From Cricetomys ansorgei (taxonomy: Eukaryota > Chordata > Mammalia > Rodentia > Nesomyidae): DNA of 64,000 bases. Location: assembly GCA_026225945.1 (NCBI GenBank), contig JAMJFZ010003746.1, positions 4,442,001-4,506,000 on the forward strand, read 5' to 3'. Below are positions 60,858 through 64,000 of this stretch, piece after piece; within the stretch, counting starts at the first letter, position 1, and every line of letters begins with the position of its first letter. The translations under genes were made by a program, and so were the position numbers. Under the pieces are notes generated by a model. That model saw only the letters and a program-made list of their open reading frames with translations. It did no database searches and was not told the origin of the DNA.

Positions 60858-60858
<1 letters not shown>
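60764..60858 (+). repeat. B1 SINE with internal deletion
   Basis: The 5' end GGGGCAGTGGTGGTGTACA jumps directly to GGCCAGCCTGGTCTACAGAG, then GAGTTACATCAGAGAAACCC. It is followed by a (CA)n tract. Confidence 0.85.

Positions 60859-60859
<1 letters not shown>

Positions 60860-60899
<40 letters not shown>
60860..60899 (+). repeat. (CA)n microsatellite
   Basis: About twenty CA units directly after the B1 tail. Confidence 0.95.
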
Positions 60900-60902
<3 letters not shown>

Positions 60903-61009
60903 ATAGGATGAGCTTCCACTGTCATGTTTGTTACCAGTGGTCCTTGTTTATAACACAAAGACAATCCCAATTGCAAAAAGAATCATTATGCTCTTGCATG
61001 CTTTCTCAT

Positions 61010-61066
61010 TTTATTTATGCTGGGGATGGAACTCAAGATCTCTCACGTGCTAGACAGTGCTCCTCC
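61010..61066 (-). repeat. ID-type SINE fragment
   Basis: CTGGGGATGGAACTCAAGAT and CACGTGCTAGACAGTGCTCC are the complement of ID. Confidence 0.6.
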
Positions 61067-62359
61067 ATGGAGCCGCTCGTCCAAGCTGCCGCTGTGTTTC
61101 ATCCACGCCACCTCTTGGGTGTGTCCACTGTGAGCAGTTTAGGAAGGTGAGTCACAGCTTCCCAGCTACCTGGGTGTCCTTCACGGGTGGAACGTTTGCT
61201 AGAATCGTCATAAACTGCAGAAACACTCTAGTGATCGGGTCCCAGGCAAGTCCGGACCTCTGCCGTGACACGGTCTATGTGTCTGTGTCTCCCTCCACCC
61301 CAACTAGTTCTAACAGCTTCCAGGCTGTCAGAGGGGCAATGGGATGCAGCACACATTCAGCTGAGTGGCCGGAAGCTCAGTTCATGCGCCCCTACGTGGC
61401 CTCCACCTCTACACAGGTCACTACCCACTCAGTAAATCTCTACTTTCCCTATGCAGAAAACAGCAACACAGGGGAGCTGCCTAACCAAATAATTGAGCAA
61501 TATTCCAAAGGACCACTCAAGAAAACAACATGTCTGATTTGAGTTTGGGTGTTTTTGTTCAGAAGAAGCAAACCGGCTGTGCTATCCTGTCTCTTCTGAG
61601 GTGAAGCCACACCACGGCATGTCCAAAGATAGCCCGGAGATTGTATGTTTGCAAGGAAGTGAAGCACCAGCGTGGCTGGAGAAGACACACCAAGTGATCA
61701 TGCAACCAGGCCAAACAAATCAAAGTTGTGGGTACCCAAGGAAAGGGCAAATATAGCTCAGTCCCACGAGGGTCAGCCCTGAGGGTCAGGAGGGACTCCT
61801 TCCTGTCCAGTCCTCTGTCCTGCCAACAGAGCCGCCCGTCGGATAGAGGCGCATCTACTTGATTGGAGTGAGTGGCTTTGCCATTCTCCATCTGGAAATG
61901 GCACTTAGGTCCGAGTGCTAATCTGTGATCACGAGGGGACAACGATCGGAGATCTCACCAAGGCTGTGGGTTAGGGAACAAGAAGAGCTAGGTACGGCCA
62001 TGGGCGCTCTCTGCTACAGAAAACCCCAAGGGAACATGGCCTCAGTTTGGTTTCCAGATGACCTGCGCAGATTCCAATGAGGGCTAATAACTTAGCAGTG
62101 CCAAACCCATGATCCCAACCACAGTCTGGAAGGACTTCACAGGCAGGCCTGCTCTGCAGGTCATCAGCAGCCCACCTGTTCCTTCTGTGCCACAGAGGGC
62201 CCAGTGAGACAAAGTAAGTGCAGATCTCCAAGTGACGTCTGCTGCTGAGGCCCTTTAAATGGGAGGCGACATCACGTCCTCAGTACTGTGCTGAAGCTCA
62301 CCTCTGCGGACACTGACAGGAAAAGAACCTCCATGGGGAACCATGAAAATGTTCTGTAG

Positions 62360-62530
62360 GGTCTGGAGGTGCAGGAAGGACCACAAGTTCAAGGTCTGTT
62401 CTGGACAAATTAGGGAGATCCTGTCCAAAATATAAATGCTTCAAGAGGGTACTTAGCGGTACAGGACTTGCCTAGCAAATACAAGGCCTTCCGTCCAGAC
62501 CCCAGTATCCCTCCCCCTGGAAAAAAAAAG
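62360..62530 (+). repeat. B4-like SINE (B1 part plus ID part)
   Basis: ACCACAAGTTCAAGGTCTGT and GGGAGATCCTGTCCAAAATA are B1-like. GGACTTGCCTAGCAAATACA with AGACCCCAGTATCCC is ID-like, followed by an A run. Confidence 0.65.
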
Positions 62531-64000
62531 AACACTTTTGTGATTATTATTAATTTTCCTAAATCAACACTTCTTCCCAGCCTTTCTTGGGCCAGGGACT
62601 GTGGCTTTTTTCAGACTGCCTGAGGCAGGCCTCTTAAAGTAGACAGGCCAAAATCTCTTCCAAGCTAGAGGATGAACTCCTAATGACAAGGATGTCTTTT
62701 CCACTCTTTCCACATCCGGGGCATGCCCTAGTCTACGTACAGGCTCTGTGAACAAATCAAGGGAAGGCAGCTGGCTCTGCTCACCTTTCCCACCCCAGCT
62801 GAGGGGGTCCATTGAAGGGAACAAACGAGTAAGAGCTCTGCCTCTTGGAGACTTCCCACAGACAGAACAATGAGGCTGAGCTTTATGCTGTGACATCATC
62901 AGCCGCCAATCACCACAGATGAGGTGGAGCAGGTTTTGTCTGTGAACAACATCTGCAATTGTCAAATGGCAAAAGGCTGCGCAGGTGTGAGGTGGGTTTT
63001 CCTTTTCCCCTGTTTCTGTGTGAAACTGGAGAAGAAAGCTGAGAAGCAGCAGGGAAGAGCTCAGTAAAGGAAAAAAAACAAAACAAACCAGAAACCTAAA
63101 ATGCCCTGGGTGTGTGTCCCAGACCAACGGGGAATGTACCTGACCCCTCCCCCACTACTGACAGTGCAAGTCTTTGTTCCTGGAGGCAGCCAGTGACATC
63201 TTCCCAGTGCTCCTTGCCAGGCAAAGAGCCAACATTTCAGGAAAGCTGCTGGCTGTCACCAGAGCTCGTGTGTGCAGGTGTGTTTTTAACTCCACGCATT
63301 GAAAGGGGGAGGGAAGACAAAGTGGAGAATGTGGCCAATCTTCAGATTCAGTGTCCACTGGGTCTCACAGCGGGAGGTTCTTGGGACCTGGCTATCTGCA
63401 GCTTACTTTCCTCAAGAAAATACTGGCAATCTTATGAATGAAGCTGTACGGCCAAGGTTAGAATGGGGGTTAGCTGAGGGCACGGGCGCCAGAGGAAAAC
63501 TTACAGAGCCAATACTGTTTATAAGAGCAAATTGTGCTGATGGCACCTCCCACCCAGGCATATTACATGAAGCCCTAAACAATAAAATTGGAGGCAGGGG
63601 GCACAGAGCAACCCACACTCTGCTTGGCAGAACATTCTACGCAGTCTGCCCAGCAGTGATGCAGCCAGACTCCTGGATATGAAATGGACCAGAGACTGAA
63701 GGGAACAAGTTTCAAGACATGGGCCCACACTGGCCACCAAAGACATGGGAGAAAGCCTACAAGATAAATACTTTCCTTTGATGTTTTTAGTTTTAGTTCT
63801 TGCAGTCCTGAGGAACTAATACAGAAACACGAGAGCTAGGCAAATCTTGCATCCTCAGCCCTGAGCAACCGCATTTTAACCGAGGGTACAGCTGAGCGTA
63901 AGGGAAGAGTTTTTACACAGCACCCACAGTGATGGGAGGTGGAAGAGGCCTGGACAAGAGCAGGGTTCTCATAACAGTTACATAGGTGTCACTGCTTACG

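Larger units (their letters stand above)
45922..64000. other. 5' side of Mical3, probably intron between a noncoding first exon and coding exon 1
   Basis: Eighteen kilobases with no supportable coding exon on either strand. Recognised content is listed separately: URR1 fossils, an old L1 tract, SINEs and microsatellites. Stretches such as 47480-49590, 51130-52200, 52400-54700, 54800-56550 and 58820-60750 look like unique sequence. A 5' UTR exon of Mical3 may lie here or beyond 64000; I could not identify one. Confidence 0.65.

Noticed and set aside
61057..61542. Plus-strand open frame of 161 codons
   Set aside because: It opens with GTG inside an ID-like SINE and shows no protein-like motif.
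62564..63127. Minus-strand open frame of 187 codons
   Set aside because: It starts at TTG rather than ATG, has no recognisable domain, no splice-compatible context and no match to Mical3. Likely chance in an intron.

Overview
This is a mammalian nuclear genomic window, almost certainly from a muroid rodent. It carries many B1 (Alu-like), B2/B3, B4 and ID SINEs, rodent MaLR/ORR1-type LTRs and URR1-type hAT fossils. I cannot fix the species. The younger B1 copies share a variant 3' half that differs from the mouse B1 consensus I know, so mouse itself is not assured. No prokaryotic genes, CRISPR arrays or operons are present.

The only protein-coding gene I can support is Mical3, an FAD-dependent F-actin monooxygenase, on the minus strand. 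Eighteen coding exons run from the initiator ATG at 45844 down to 1408. They splice in frame with GT-AG boundaries into 868 complete codons: the flavin monooxygenase domain (exons 1-10), the calponin-homology domain (exons 11-12), a basic bipartite NLS-like linker (exons 13-14), a charged linker (exon 15), the LIM domain (exons 16-17) and the start of the acidic/proline-rich region (exon 18). The C-terminal part of the long isoform, including the Rab-binding bMERB coiled coil, lies beyond coordinate 1. An alternative ending is also visible: if the exon 18 donor is not used, translation continues to a stop at 1163-1165. This gives a 949-residue protein ending in a hydrophobic, tail-anchor-like segment.

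Layout: 1-1407 holds the alternative terminal exon and intron. 1408-8777 holds exons 18-16. The 11.8-kb intron at 8778-20611 separates the LIM and CH parts and contains promoter-like clusters. 20612-31599 holds exons 15-9. A 4.2-kb intron at 31600-35788 carries a nested retroviral-LTR structure. 35789-45921 holds exons 8-1. 45922-64000 is the 5' side of the gene, most likely intron 1 after an upstream noncoding exon, and I find only repeats and low-complexity tracts there.

I found no wholly new biological system. The observations most worth checking are the tail-anchor-like MICAL3 C-terminus, a 10-unit minisatellite with repeated ETS-like cores just inside the intron after coding exon 1, two perfect CRE palindromes around the LIM exon, a CpG cluster that ends in a splice donor inside the CH-LIM intron, and the nested MaLR/ERVK insertion. 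Repeat family names come from remembered consensus sequences and their boundaries are approximate.
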